A DNA stretch of 64,000 bases, taken from NCBI RefSeq assembly GCF_947504225.1, contig NZ_CANNGT010000007.1, forward strand, positions 62,001 through 126,000, read 5' to 3'. Both the position numbers and the translations under genes were made by a program. Origin of the DNA: Brumimicrobium ulvae (GTDB taxonomy: Bacteria; Bacteroidota; Bacteroidia; Flavobacteriales_D; Crocinitomicaceae). Positions 50,962-59,398 of the stretch are shown piece by piece. Under the pieces are notes generated by a model. The model was not told the DNA's origin, did not search any database, and was given only the letters and a program-made list of their open reading frames with translations. Position 1 is the first letter of the stretch. Each line of letters starts with the position of its first letter.

Positions 50962-52392
50962 TTGATTAAACGTGGTCAAACAATAGAACTTGTTATTGAA
51001 GATATGGCTTTTGGTGGAAAAGGAATAGCTCGTCTCCATGATGAAAATGGAGCCTTCGTTCTTTTTGTTCAAAATGCATTTCCTGGTCAAAAAGTATTGG
51101 CTAGAATTGTCAAAAAAAGAAAAAAGCATGCTGAATGTAGCTTATTGAAAGTTTTGGAAAGATCTCCGCAGGAAGTTGAATCTCCTTATCAAGAAATAAG
51201 CGGAGCACCGTATATTCATGTACCCCCTAAATTGCAAGAGGAATTAAAACAAAAAGTGACTTTAGAAGTTTATCGTAGACTTGGAAATCTGCAAAATATC
51301 GAGGATCTTTTTGATGCGTTTATTCCATCTCCAGAACACTTCCATTACCGCAATAAAATGGAGTATTCATTCTCTAGTATTGAGCATGATATTCATACCG
51401 ATGAAGAGATAGATGACGCATTCGCTTTAGGTTTTAAACACAGGGGAACATGGTGGAAAGTGGAAAGTTTAAACAAGGCTTCCGGATTATTTGACGAACA
51501 ATGGGAAACCTTCCTTAAAGAATTTAGAGCATTCCTTTATAAAACAGGATTACCTGCATGGCACCCACCAAAGAAAGAGGGTTTTTTCAGGCATATCGTT
51601 GTTCGTAAATCGTTTCATGAAGATAAGTTGCTGATTAATTTAGTAACGTCCTCTGAAGGGCTAAAAGAATTTGACCTACAAGCTGTTGGTGATTTTCTAC
51701 AAGAAAAAATGGGAGATCGAATTGCAGGATTTCAACACACCATTAACGATAACGTTGCCGATAGAGCAAAGATAGAAAACGGTGATTGCACCTTGGTATT
51801 TGGAAAAGACCATGTCATTGAGGAACTCAACGGATTGTTTTTTGAAATCAGCATGGAGAGCTTCTTTCAGACCAACCCAAAAAGTGCAGAACAACTTTAT
51901 AACAAAGCTTTAGATTATGTTTTCGAAGGCAAACGTTCTTTAAACAATAAAGTCGTTATGGATTTGTTTTGTGGTACAGGAACCATTGGACAACTCTTGA
52001 CCCAACGTACTCAAGACACGAAGATCATAGGTGTTGATATTGTGGAAGAAGCTATTGCAGATGCCCAACGTAACGCCAAGAGAAACAATATCGAAGGGGT
52101 AGAATTTTATGCTGCCGATGTCGGTAAGTTTTTAAAAGCTTATCCGGATTATGAAGGTAAGATTGATACAATAGTATTGGACCCACCAAGAGCAGGTATT
52201 GCCCCAAAAACTTTACTCAAAGTAATTCAACTAGGAGCAGAAAGAATAGTGTACATTTCTTGTAATCCAGCGACTCAAGCTAGAGACATTAAAACCTTAG
52301 AGGAATATGGTTATAAAACAAAGAAAGTAAGTTTAGTAGACCAGTTCCCACACACGAGTCATATCGAAGCCATTGCTTTATTTGAAAAATAG
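50962..52392 (+). CDS. rlmD: RlmD/TrmA-family 23S rRNA uracil-C5 methyltransferase lacking Fe-S cysteines
   Basis: SAM-dependent RNA methyltransferase of 476 residues. N-terminal TRAM domain (1-65, GQTIELVIEDMAFGGKGIAR), SAM site LFCGTGTIGQLL, catalytic block DPPRAGI and YISCNPATQARD with the nucleophilic Cys. The family normally carries a [4Fe-4S] cluster through CxxxxxCGGC; here that stretch reads EISGAPYIHVPPKLQ and no cysteine occurs around it. Start is TTG at 50962, as no ATG precedes the TRAM domain. Target U1939 is assumed from family; with the altered insert domain, another uracil is possible. Confidence 0.85.
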   Translation: MIKRGQTIELVIEDMAFGGKGIARLHDENGAFVLFVQNAFPGQKVLARIVKKRKKHAECSLLKVLERSPQEVESPYQEISGAPYIHVPPKLQEELKQKVTLEVYRRLGNLQNIEDLFDAFIPSPEHFHYRNKMEYSFSSIEHDIHTDEEIDDAFALGFKHRGTWWKVESLNKASGLFDEQWETFLKEFRAFLYKTGLPAWHPPKKEGFFRHIVVRKSFHEDKLLINLVTSSEGLKEFDLQAVGDFLQEKMGDRIAGFQHTINDNVADRAKIENGDCTLVFGKDHVIEELNGLFFEISMESFFQTNPKSAEQLYNKALDYVFEGKRSLNNKVVMDLFCGTGTIGQLLTQRTQDTKIIGVDIVEEAIADAQRNAKRNNIEGVEFYAADVGKFLKAYPDYEGKIDTIVLDPPRAGIAPKTLLKVIQLGAERIVYISCNPATQARDIKTLEEYGYKTKKVSLVDQFPHTSHIEAIALFEK

Positions 52393-52477
52393 TTAAATAA
52401 TTTTGAAACTAAAGAAGTTGATTCTCGTAAACAATCTCAACGGATCAAATATTAACTTCTACAGGTTAATGTATTTA

Positions 52478-52507
52478 AAACCTCGACAGCAATGTTGAGG
52501 TTTTTTT
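52478..52507 (+). terminator. Terminator after rlmD
   Basis: AACCTCGACA-GCAA-TGTTGAGGTT with one G-T pair and a GNRA loop, followed by T-run; lies between the convergent rlmD and patatin genes. Confidence 0.9.
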
Positions 52508-53384
52508 ATTCCTTGATTTTCCAATCTTGAATTAACTGTTCGAATAACGCTTTATTCTTTTGAATGTAGCTTGTTCCATCTTGAATCAATGCCGCAATAT
52601 TTTCTGGGGTAGCATTGTCCATTTTGGGGTCTGCATGGATAATTTCAGGCTGAAAACGATAATAGAATAAATTATCCTCCTTTCTAGATTTCTGCTTTAA
52701 TGAAGCATCTACTCTTTCTACTTCTTCTTCCATATCATCAAACATTTCCCCTTCTAACTTTCCTGTTCCAAAACTAAGGAGCAAAATAGGCTCATCAGGA
52801 AAGTAGCTTCTTGCTTCTTCATAAGCGATTTCTGCAGGATTTTTTGCTGTCATTATGCCATCGATCAATTCATAACCATTTAAATGAACTGAGGGAAAGT
52901 AACCTGGTATTGCACTGCATGCAGCCAAAGCTGTACTTAAGGAGACCTCTGATAAAACTATTTTATTTGAACCAAAAACAAAAGGTTGACTGTTTACAAT
53001 GTCATAACTAACAAAGGCAAACTTAAGGTCTAGATCTGATAATTGTATCCCTTTAAACTTCCTTTTCAGGACCAACCTTAATCCTTCCGACTTTTCATGC
53101 TTTGGATTTGCAAGATTAAATAACTGAGGGCCTCGAACCTGGTATAGCCCCAACAATTCTTCGAGAGAATAAATATACTTATTATTTTCTTTTACGATTA
53201 ATCCCGCGGAAATGATTGCTCCTGTAGATGTTCCTGCTATAAAATCAACACATTTATTAATATTGTCAGCTATTTTATTCGCTCGAATTAAGGTATTAAT
53301 ATGGTTTAAAATCATCAAAGGAAAAACACCTCTAATTCCACCACCATCAATAGCAATTACAATCTTTAGCTTTCTTTTATTCAT
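52506..53384 (-). CDS. Patatin-like phospholipase
   Basis: 292-residue Ser/Asp dyad lipase. Oxyanion loop DGGGIRG (13-19), nucleophile Ser53 in GTSTG, and Asp175 in the DG motif YELIDGIMT. No signal peptide, so cytoplasmic. The family includes phospholipase A enzymes and the CapV effectors of CBASS defence, but no nucleotidyltransferase or other defence gene is adjacent, so a lipid-turnover role is the default. It has an intergenic region of 57 bp to the M23 gene and is probably separately expressed. Confidence 0.88.
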   Translation of the reverse strand: MNKRKLKIVIAIDGGGIRGVFPLMILNHINTLIRANKIADNINKCVDFIAGTSTGAIISAGLIVKENNKYIYSLEELLGLYQVRGPQLFNLANPKHEKSEGLRLVLKRKFKGIQLSDLDLKFAFVSYDIVNSQPFVFGSNKIVLSEVSLSTALAACSAIPGYFPSVHLNGYELIDGIMTAKNPAEIAYEEARSYFPDEPILLLSFGTGKLEGEMFDDMEEEVERVDASLKQKSRKEDNLFYYRFQPEIIHADPKMDNATPENIAALIQDGTSYIQKNKALFEQLIQDWKIKE

Positions 53385-53441
53385 TTGATTAAGATAATCA
53401 AATGAGCGGAGAAAACCAATTAGATTAGTCCCAACTAGAAA

Positions 53442-54374
53442 TTATTTTACACGTAGCGATCGTCCTATTCTAAGGGTTGTTGTAGGCTTAATGTTATTCA
53501 ATCGACACAACTGTCCAACTGTGGTTCTGTTTCGTCTAGCAATGTGCCCTAAAGTATCTCCACTTCTTACCCGGTAATAAACGGGGGCTGCAACACCTGC
53601 AGAACTGGCAAATTCAGAAGAATGACTAGGAGCAGCTCCTGGTCTAAACAATCCTCTATGAACAAATAAGTTTTGGTCTCTAATTTTCTTGTTTTTGAAA
53701 TCAATAATTTCTTCAGGATTCAAAGGCGCATCATAAAAGCGTGTTTCAAAATGAAGGTGTGCCCCATAAGAACGCCCCGTATTTCCACCCAAACCAATTG
53801 GATCTCCAGCTTTAACCCACTGATTTGGAACAACAATTAATTCTGAAAGGTGAGCGTAAAAAGTTTCTAGTCCATTATAGTGACGAATTACTACAAGGTT
53901 ACCGAATCCAGATTTATTGTATTTTGAATACCTAACTTTTCCATCAAATGCGGCAACAACTGTATCTCCAGTATTCAAGTTGATATCAATTCCATTGTGA
54001 TAGCGTCCTCTACGATATCCATATCGTGAAGTTACAACACCATCAAAAGGCATAACGAAGTCTGAATAAGAAGAATCCGTCACACATAGCCAAAGTGTAT
54101 CGTTGAGTAATGATAAATCATTTGATCGGTTTGAAGAATAGCATCTATCACTATCCCAAGGCCATTCATAATTCAATGTAGAGTCATTTTCAAAGTATTC
54201 ATGAACAACATCATTCAAGACTCCGTCAAATTCTAGATCTTCAAGATATTCCCATGTACGATTTTCGTAAATCAACATCTTTCCGTTTGGCGTATCTATG
54301 GTGTCTTTCACTGATTGGGCAGTCAAAGCATTCCCCATAATTACCACAACGATAATCATTAACAATTTTCTCAT
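53442..54374 (-). CDS. M23 family metallopeptidase with LysM domain
   Basis: 310-residue exported peptidoglycan endopeptidase. Signal peptide about 1-19; a N-terminal domain (20-120); LytM/M23 core (about 120-225) with zinc ligands in YHNGIDI and HLHFETR and catalytic YAHLS; C-terminal LysM repeat (about 262-310, YYRVRSGDTLGHIARRN). LysM binds peptidoglycan, so it probably cleaves cross-links during growth or division. It has its own promoter (54426-54459). Confidence 0.93.
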   Translation of the reverse strand: MRKLLMIIVVVIMGNALTAQSVKDTIDTPNGKMLIYENRTWEYLEDLEFDGVLNDVVHEYFENDSTLNYEWPWDSDRCYSSNRSNDLSLLNDTLWLCVTDSSYSDFVMPFDGVVTSRYGYRRGRYHNGIDINLNTGDTVVAAFDGKVRYSKYNKSGFGNLVVIRHYNGLETFYAHLSELIVVPNQWVKAGDPIGLGGNTGRSYGAHLHFETRFYDAPLNPEEIIDFKNKKIRDQNLFVHRGLFRPGAAPSHSSEFASSAGVAAPVYYRVRSGDTLGHIARRNRTTVGQLCRLNNIKPTTTLRIGRSLRVK

Positions 54375-54425
54375 GTATGTTTAACGCTACTTAATTCTAT
54401 AGTACAAGAATTAAAATTAATGCAT

Positions 54426-54459
54426 CAAAAATAGCGATTTAACTGAGCTTATAACACAA
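54426..54459 (-). promoter_or_regulatory. Promoter of the M23/LysM gene
   Basis: Minus strand: TTG at 54459-54457, 23-bp spacer, TATTTTTG at 54433-54426, 51 bp before the ATG. Confidence 0.6.
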
Positions 54460-54487
54460 ATGATATTAAAAGTTGTAAACAGAATAC

Positions 54488-54928
54488 TTAGGAAAACTGT
54501 TGTGCTACCTCTTGGAGGGCATATTCTAGTTTCATTTGTGCTCCTTCTTGCGATCCGAAAAAGGAATGCTGAATCTCACCATGTCCGTCTATCATTACCC
54601 AATGAGGAGTTCCTTCGCAATTGAAGTAATCATATAATTCATGTTTATCTTCACGGTAAATATTGAAAGGACTTTTTTGTTCCGTAAAAACAGAAAGCAC
54701 CTCTTCACTCGAAAAAGGTGTTGGTCGAAAATTAGAATGGATCACAATCAAGTTAATAAAACTATAGGCTTGTTGAAGATTATAGGCCAATGGAATTGCT
54801 CTTCCTGTACACCCAAGGCAATTGGTATTGTAAAAAAGCACCAAATTCAATCGCTTTTTTTGAATTAATGCTGACAGCGTAAGAACTTCATCATTTAATC
54901 CTACAAGTTCTATATTTGGAAATTCCAT
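54488..54928 (-). CDS. Thioredoxin-like protein (TlpA/AhpC-TSA type)
   Basis: 146 residues, thioredoxin fold without signal peptide or membrane anchor. Redox motif CLGC at Cys37-Cys40, cis-Pro region EGTPHWVMIDG, typical of TlpA/ResA-like proteins or redoxins. It begins 17 bp after the DtxR-family regulator gene and is probably in its operon, which suggests a role in metal or redox stress; that is inference. Confidence 0.82.
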   Translation of the reverse strand: MEFPNIELVGLNDEVLTLSALIQKKRLNLVLFYNTNCLGCTGRAIPLAYNLQQAYSFINLIVIHSNFRPTPFSSEEVLSVFTEQKSPFNIYREDKHELYDYFNCEGTPHWVMIDGHGEIQHSFFGSQEGAQMKLEYALQEVAQQFS

Positions 54929-54945
54929 TCTGTTATGATTAGGTT

Positions 54946-55611
54946 TTATTTTATTTGAACAATAATTTTCGAAGACGCTTCTGCCGACAAGTTTAGCAGT
55001 TTATCGTTTAGCAAAACCTCTGTCGAATGGTCAAATTCGAATCTGTCCTTTACTTGTATGGCCATTCCTAGCTCGATTCCATGCTTATCTAAATATTTCA
55101 AAAATGAAGCAGAACTATCAGCCACTCCTGTTATTTCCGCAGGTTTATTGATCTTTAAATCAATCAGTTTAACAGTTTCTTCACGATGTATGATTTCTCC
55201 ATTCTGATCTGGAATAGGGTCGCCATGCGGGTCAAATTTGGGGAAGTCTAGAAATTCATCCAAACGATTGGTCAACTTTACAGATTGAATGTGTTCTAAT
55301 TGTTCAGCAATTTCATGCACCTCATCCCAACCAAAACTAAGTTTTTCTACAAGAAAAGTTTCCCAAAGACGGTGTTTACGAATTGTTTTTAAGGCCGCTT
55401 TTTTTCCTTCTTCCGTCAATTCACAGCCTTTGTATTTTTCGTATTGTATCAAGGATTTTTCAGCTAAACGCCTTACCATATCAGTAACGGAACTCGCTTT
55501 TGTTTCCATTCTATTTGCTAAATCATTTGTACCAACAGGCTTATTAAGCGTTTTTTCAAGATAGTATATGGCTTTGATATAATTCTCTTCACTTTGTGTT
55601 AAATGATTCAT
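54946..55611 (-). CDS. DtxR/MntR family metal-dependent transcriptional regulator
   Basis: 221 residues from the chosen start. Winged helix-turn-helix 1-65 (ENYIKAIYYLEKTLNKPVGTNDLA...SVTDMVRRLAEKSLI), metal-binding and dimerisation domain 65-140 with HRLWETFL, EVHEIAEQLEHIQS and DPHGDPIP, and a C-terminal FeoA/SH3-like domain. Senses Mn2+ or Fe2+. An upstream in-frame ATG at 55635 exists, but it overlaps the -7 box, so ATG 55611 (sequence MNHLTQSEEN) is taken. A palindromic operator overlaps the promoter, so autoregulation is expected. The thioredoxin-like gene follows. Confidence 0.9.
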   Translation of the reverse strand: MNHLTQSEENYIKAIYYLEKTLNKPVGTNDLANRMETKASSVTDMVRRLAEKSLIQYEKYKGCELTEEGKKAALKTIRKHRLWETFLVEKLSFGWDEVHEIAEQLEHIQSVKLTNRLDEFLDFPKFDPHGDPIPDQNGEIIHREETVKLIDLKINKPAEITGVADSSASFLKYLDKHGIELGMAIQVKDRFEFDHSTEVLLNDKLLNLSAEASSKIIVQIK

Positions 55612-55632
55612 AGCAACTTTAAGTTTAAACAG

Positions 55633-55640
55633 CAAATATA
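55633..55640 (-). promoter_or_regulatory. -7 box of the dtxR-type regulator
   Basis: Minus strand TATATTTG, 21 bp upstream of ATG 55611. Its position rules out the ORF start at 55635. Confidence 0.65.
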
Positions 55641-55649
55641 AAATATTAG

Positions 55650-55665
55650 TTTAGATAAATCTAAA
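55650..55665. promoter_or_regulatory. DtxR-type operator palindrome
   Basis: TTTAGAT-AA-ATCTAAA: perfect 7-bp arms around two bases, of the TTAG...CTAA form recognised by DtxR/MntR regulators. It starts 9 bp upstream of the -7 box, in the -33/spacer region, where bound repressor would block polymerase. Confidence 0.7.
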
Positions 55666-55682
55666 GCTTAGTAATACGCATA

Positions 55683-55712
55683 AAAAAAAGGCTACAATTC
55701 AATGTAGCCTTT
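55683..55712 (-). terminator. Terminator of the type B T9SS gene
   Basis: Minus strand AAAGGCTACA-TTGAA-TTGTAGCCTTT stem followed by eight T residues. Confidence 0.92.
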
Positions 55713-55739
55713 AATAAAATTCACTTGGTGTTTTCTTAT

Positions 55740-58415
55740 TTACTTAAGAACGTTAACCACACCTTTAAATTCATATTTATTATCATTTTGATAATCCAAT
55801 GCTGTAATAGTCCATATGTACGAACCATCTCGAACAATGTTATCTCCATATGTTCCGTCCCAATAACCTTCTGGATCAAAAGATTCAAAAACTTTTTCCC
55901 CCCAACGGTTAAAAACTTCAAGGTGGAAATTGTAGACATCTACACCAGAAATATGAACTCTCCATTTATCATTAAATCCATTGGCATCAGGAGTAAATGA
56001 GTTTGGTGCAAAGAGTAAAACTTCATTTTGAATTCGCACTAATTTTTGCAGTGTATCAGAGCATCCATAGGCATTTTCTACCACAAGAATTAAAGGATAG
56101 TTTTCTATTTCAGCCGGATAAGTAAAGGTTGGATTTTGAAGCGAAGAATAACTAGGCTCCGCTCCTTCAGCAATCCATTCGTATGAAACGATATCATTAC
56201 TTGATTGACTAAATGCATCCACAGTAGGTTCGAAAATTGAAGCTGGATTTGGATTCACATAAAAATTCGGTTCTGGGAAAGGATATCCTTCAATTAAATT
56301 AGGATAGCTTTTAAAGTAACGACATCCTCTGTTGGTTACCACTTCCATTTCCACATCATATACCCCTACACCAAATTCATGAGTAGCTGAATTACTTCCT
56401 GGAACAGTATCTTGCTCTCCATCACTATAACTCCAAACAGTATAACTGATTGTTTCAGTGGTGTTGGTTGTATTATCAAAGTTCACCTCGATCGGGAAAC
56501 ATTCACCTGTTTTATCAGGAGAAAGAGTTGGGTCTACTTCAGCAGGGTAATCAACTTTCACACATCCAGTAGCAGCTGGTGAACCACACTGCTCAGTAAT
56601 TGTTACACAATATTCTGTTGAACTCGCTGTTGGCGTAACATAAACCTCACTTCCATTTCCAACTACCTGACCATTTAATGTCCATTCGTAAATATAAGCA
56701 CTACTTCCTCCTGCTCCATTTGCAAATAGTCGCACTGAGTCTGCTATACAAATAATGGTGTCTTGTGACATACTCCCCACAGACAAAGCAGGTGGTTCGT
56801 TGATTACAAAGTCTTCTGTAATCACACATCCATTATCATCTGTTACAGTCAATGTTGTAGTACCAACAGCCAAATCATCTGCTGTTGCTGAAGTTGAATT
56901 AGAACCTGTCCAACTATAGGTGTAAGGCGCAGTTCCATCAGTAATTTCAACAGTTACAATTCCATCATTCCCACTGTTACAAGTTACATCAACTTGATTT
57001 ACAACATTAAGTTGCATCGCTGGGATTTCTGAGATTGCCACAACAACAGTGTTTGAACAACCAATATCAGAAGTAATCACACACTCGTATGTACCTGCTG
57101 GCAAACCTGTAGCAGTTGCGGTTGTTTGGTTATTTGCATCATTCCATTGATAAGTTACATTTCCAATTTCAGGAACCATTGCAGCTGTTGCCGTTCCATC
57201 TGATCCACCCGGACAAGAAACTGGTGTTACACTAGAATCATAATTTGCAGGGGTATCTCCAACCGTAACATTGGTCGAAGAAACACATCCATTTCCATCA
57301 GTCATATTTACAGTATATGTTCCAGCAGAAACATTATTAACCGTTTGTGTTGTCGCCCCTAAACCAGGCCAATCATAGGTATAAGGAGACACTCCTGAAG
57401 TCGGTGTTGCAGTAACACTTCCCATTCCCGCAGAACACACATCGTCTTGAGCTGAAGCCGTCACGCTTGAAGTTAATCCTGTAATGAATGTAGTATCAGA
57501 AACGGCTCCTACTCCTGTACCACAAGTAGAACTTGCGATAAAATATCCCACTTCACCTGTTTGAGCTGTTGTGTTCAATTCTCCATTATTATATGGATAA
57601 GAATCTCCATTGGTATTGTGCCAAACGATATTGTTGTTATTTGCTGTAGTTACAATAGCGAATGGAATGGGTGTTAAAGTATAATTATCGGGTCCTGTTG
57701 GAGTAAATCTATACCCATCATTTTGCAAATCAAAAACTTGATTATTTCTTCCTGGTACAGGATGAGCAATTGATCCGTTTTTGTTCAGACCATGTGTTGC
57801 TCTACCACTTCCCCAAGCCATACAAGTTGTTTTATTTGAAATGTGCGTTTCAATTACGTCAGTTCCTTCGTAGAGTAAAACTGCTCCTGTAAAACATAAA
57901 TTAGGCGCATGACAAGAAGAACTAAACATAGAAAGTCCATCCCAAAATACAACCGCTATACGATTAGGGGCAGCACCAATGACTTCAAAGTAAATATTCC
58001 CTCCTTGAGGTTGGTATAAATCTTGCCAAACAGACATAATGGAATTCTGCATTGTTGCGGTAGTTGTCGGTATATTTGTTACAGACCATGATGCATAACC
58101 ACCTGCTTGAGCAACATTAAATGAAATTGTACCGTTATCACTTACTATTATTTGATTGTACACAGCTCCATAAAACCTAAAGTTAAACCCAAGGTTAATC
58201 ACTCCTGTAAAATCATCATCACCTAAATTATATGAAGCTGGATTCGATAATGTAAAGATAGAAGAGTTAATTCCTCCTCCACTACCACATGTTTCAATAG
58301 TTATTGGATCTCCAACACATGCAGATGCATCGTTACCAAGACAAACTGTTTGCTGACCCAGTGCGTAGACTGACCCAACTAAAAATGAAACTAATAAATA
58401 TAAACTACGAGACAT
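55740..58415 (-). CDS. Large surface protein with SprB-type repeats, PKD-like domain and T9SS type B signal
   Basis: 891 residues. Signal peptide about 1-20; N-terminal galactose-binding/nidogen-like region (about 25-260, LGDDDFTGVINLGFNFRFYG); three SprB-like repeats (about 315-545) each ending in AGTYTV..D..GC-type motifs with AT-rich APYTYSWTG strands; Ig-like segment and a PKD-like domain (about 640-790); C-terminal CHU_C domain (about 805-891) with APNSFTPDANGFNDKW and VFNRWGEKVFES, the T9SS type B sorting signal. Type B cargos usually need a PorP/SprF partner, which is not adjacent. Probably an adhesin or gliding-related surface protein. Confidence 0.92.
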   Translation of the reverse strand: MSRSLYLLVSFLVGSVYALGQQTVCLGNDASACVGDPITIETCGSGGGINSSIFTLSNPASYNLGDDDFTGVINLGFNFRFYGAVYNQIIVSDNGTISFNVAQAGGYASWSVTNIPTTTATMQNSIMSVWQDLYQPQGGNIYFEVIGAAPNRIAVVFWDGLSMFSSSCHAPNLCFTGAVLLYEGTDVIETHISNKTTCMAWGSGRATHGLNKNGSIAHPVPGRNNQVFDLQNDGYRFTPTGPDNYTLTPIPFAIVTTANNNNIVWHNTNGDSYPYNNGELNTTAQTGEVGYFIASSTCGTGVGAVSDTTFITGLTSSVTASAQDDVCSAGMGSVTATPTSGVSPYTYDWPGLGATTQTVNNVSAGTYTVNMTDGNGCVSSTNVTVGDTPANYDSSVTPVSCPGGSDGTATAAMVPEIGNVTYQWNDANNQTTATATGLPAGTYECVITSDIGCSNTVVVAISEIPAMQLNVVNQVDVTCNSGNDGIVTVEITDGTAPYTYSWTGSNSTSATADDLAVGTTTLTVTDDNGCVITEDFVINEPPALSVGSMSQDTIICIADSVRLFANGAGGSSAYIYEWTLNGQVVGNGSEVYVTPTASSTEYCVTITEQCGSPAATGCVKVDYPAEVDPTLSPDKTGECFPIEVNFDNTTNTTETISYTVWSYSDGEQDTVPGSNSATHEFGVGVYDVEMEVVTNRGCRYFKSYPNLIEGYPFPEPNFYVNPNPASIFEPTVDAFSQSSNDIVSYEWIAEGAEPSYSSLQNPTFTYPAEIENYPLILVVENAYGCSDTLQKLVRIQNEVLLFAPNSFTPDANGFNDKWRVHISGVDVYNFHLEVFNRWGEKVFESFDPEGYWDGTYGDNIVRDGSYIWTITALDYQNDNKYEFKGVVNVLK

Positions 58416-58491
58416 AAATTTGTTTTTTGTTATGCTATAAACGTTTGGCGGTTAGTGAAGGTTGTCTAAACATTAAAATATTTTAAAAGAA

Positions 58492-59397
58492 TTATGAATC
58501 ACTCAAAATAAAACTGAGAAGACTTTGCTTATATTCCTCAAGACCAATAAAAACAGGCACATTGTTATGTCCTGCTCCAGGCACTTCACTTTTAATTTTC
58601 CAACTCATATTGTGGTTGTTATAGACCAATTGTCCATGTGAAGTAAAGGATAAAAAATCATCATCAATTCCATGCATCCAATACAATGGAACATTACATT
58701 GTTTAATTTGTTCAGCGTTATCAATTTTAATGTCCACCATGTAGGAAGAAGGCATATTAATTAATGAGGCATCTTGCACCATAACTGCACTGCTGGCAAA
58801 GGGCGCTTCCAGTACAATTTTATGGGGTTGTAGAGCAAATGATTTGTCCCCTGCCGATTTGCATGTCGCTGCGCTTCCTAATGAATAACCGTATACAATT
58901 AAGCGATCATTTTCTAACCCCTTTCCTTTCAACCAGTTTAAAGCACCGTCTGTTGCGGCATACATGTTTTCTTCCGTGGGCTTACCCTCAGACAAGCCGT
59001 AACCAGGATAATCAAACATTAAAACGCCAAACCTCCCTTGGTGTCCAACATAACTTAATAGCTTTTGTCTGGGCCAATAATGATCCATGTGATCTCTATT
59101 TCCATGACAATATAAAATAACTGTATCCGTTTGAATGGCATTCACATCTCCTACAAAAATTGCCGCAATTTTCAAGGTTTCCTCTCCATCTTCAATGGTA
59201 AATTCAAATTGATGGATGTCACTTTCAGGGATATAATAATCTGTAGGAAGCTCCAAAGACAATTCTCCTGCATAATTATCTAAACGATATTCAGTAATGC
59301 TATTGTCATTATTAAATAAGAAATCGTCCAATCGCTTTCTACATCCTACGAAAAGGATGAATACAGCAATTAACACGATGGAAATAATACCTCTCAT
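58492..59397 (-). CDS. Alpha/beta-hydrolase lipoprotein
   Basis: 301 residues. Lipoprotein signal with lipobox FVGC (Cys19). Alpha/beta-hydrolase fold: strand LYCHGNRDHMDHYWP (oxyanion HGN), nucleophile Ser in YGYSLGSAA, Asp in MHGIDDDFLSF and His in GAGHNNV near the C-terminus; all three triad positions are present. Resembles the BEM46/ABHD13 group. Substrate unknown. It starts one base after the stop of the neighbouring lipoprotein, forming a two-gene operon. Confidence 0.88.
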   Translation of the reverse strand: MRGIISIVLIAVFILFVGCRKRLDDFLFNNDNSITEYRLDNYAGELSLELPTDYYIPESDIHQFEFTIEDGEETLKIAAIFVGDVNAIQTDTVILYCHGNRDHMDHYWPRQKLLSYVGHQGRFGVLMFDYPGYGLSEGKPTEENMYAATDGALNWLKGKGLENDRLIVYGYSLGSAATCKSAGDKSFALQPHKIVLEAPFASSAVMVQDASLINMPSSYMVDIKIDNAEQIKQCNVPLYWMHGIDDDFLSFTSHGQLVYNNHNMSWKIKSEVPGAGHNNVPVFIGLEEYKQSLLSFILSDS

Positions 59398-59398
59398 T

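Noticed and set aside
52506-53384. CBASS effector
   Set aside because: No cyclic-oligonucleotide synthase or other defence gene within the flanking 10 kb.
55612-55635. Upstream ATG of the DtxR-type regulator
   Set aside because: Overlaps the -7 promoter box and adds residues not typical of the family; the start at 55611 is preferred.
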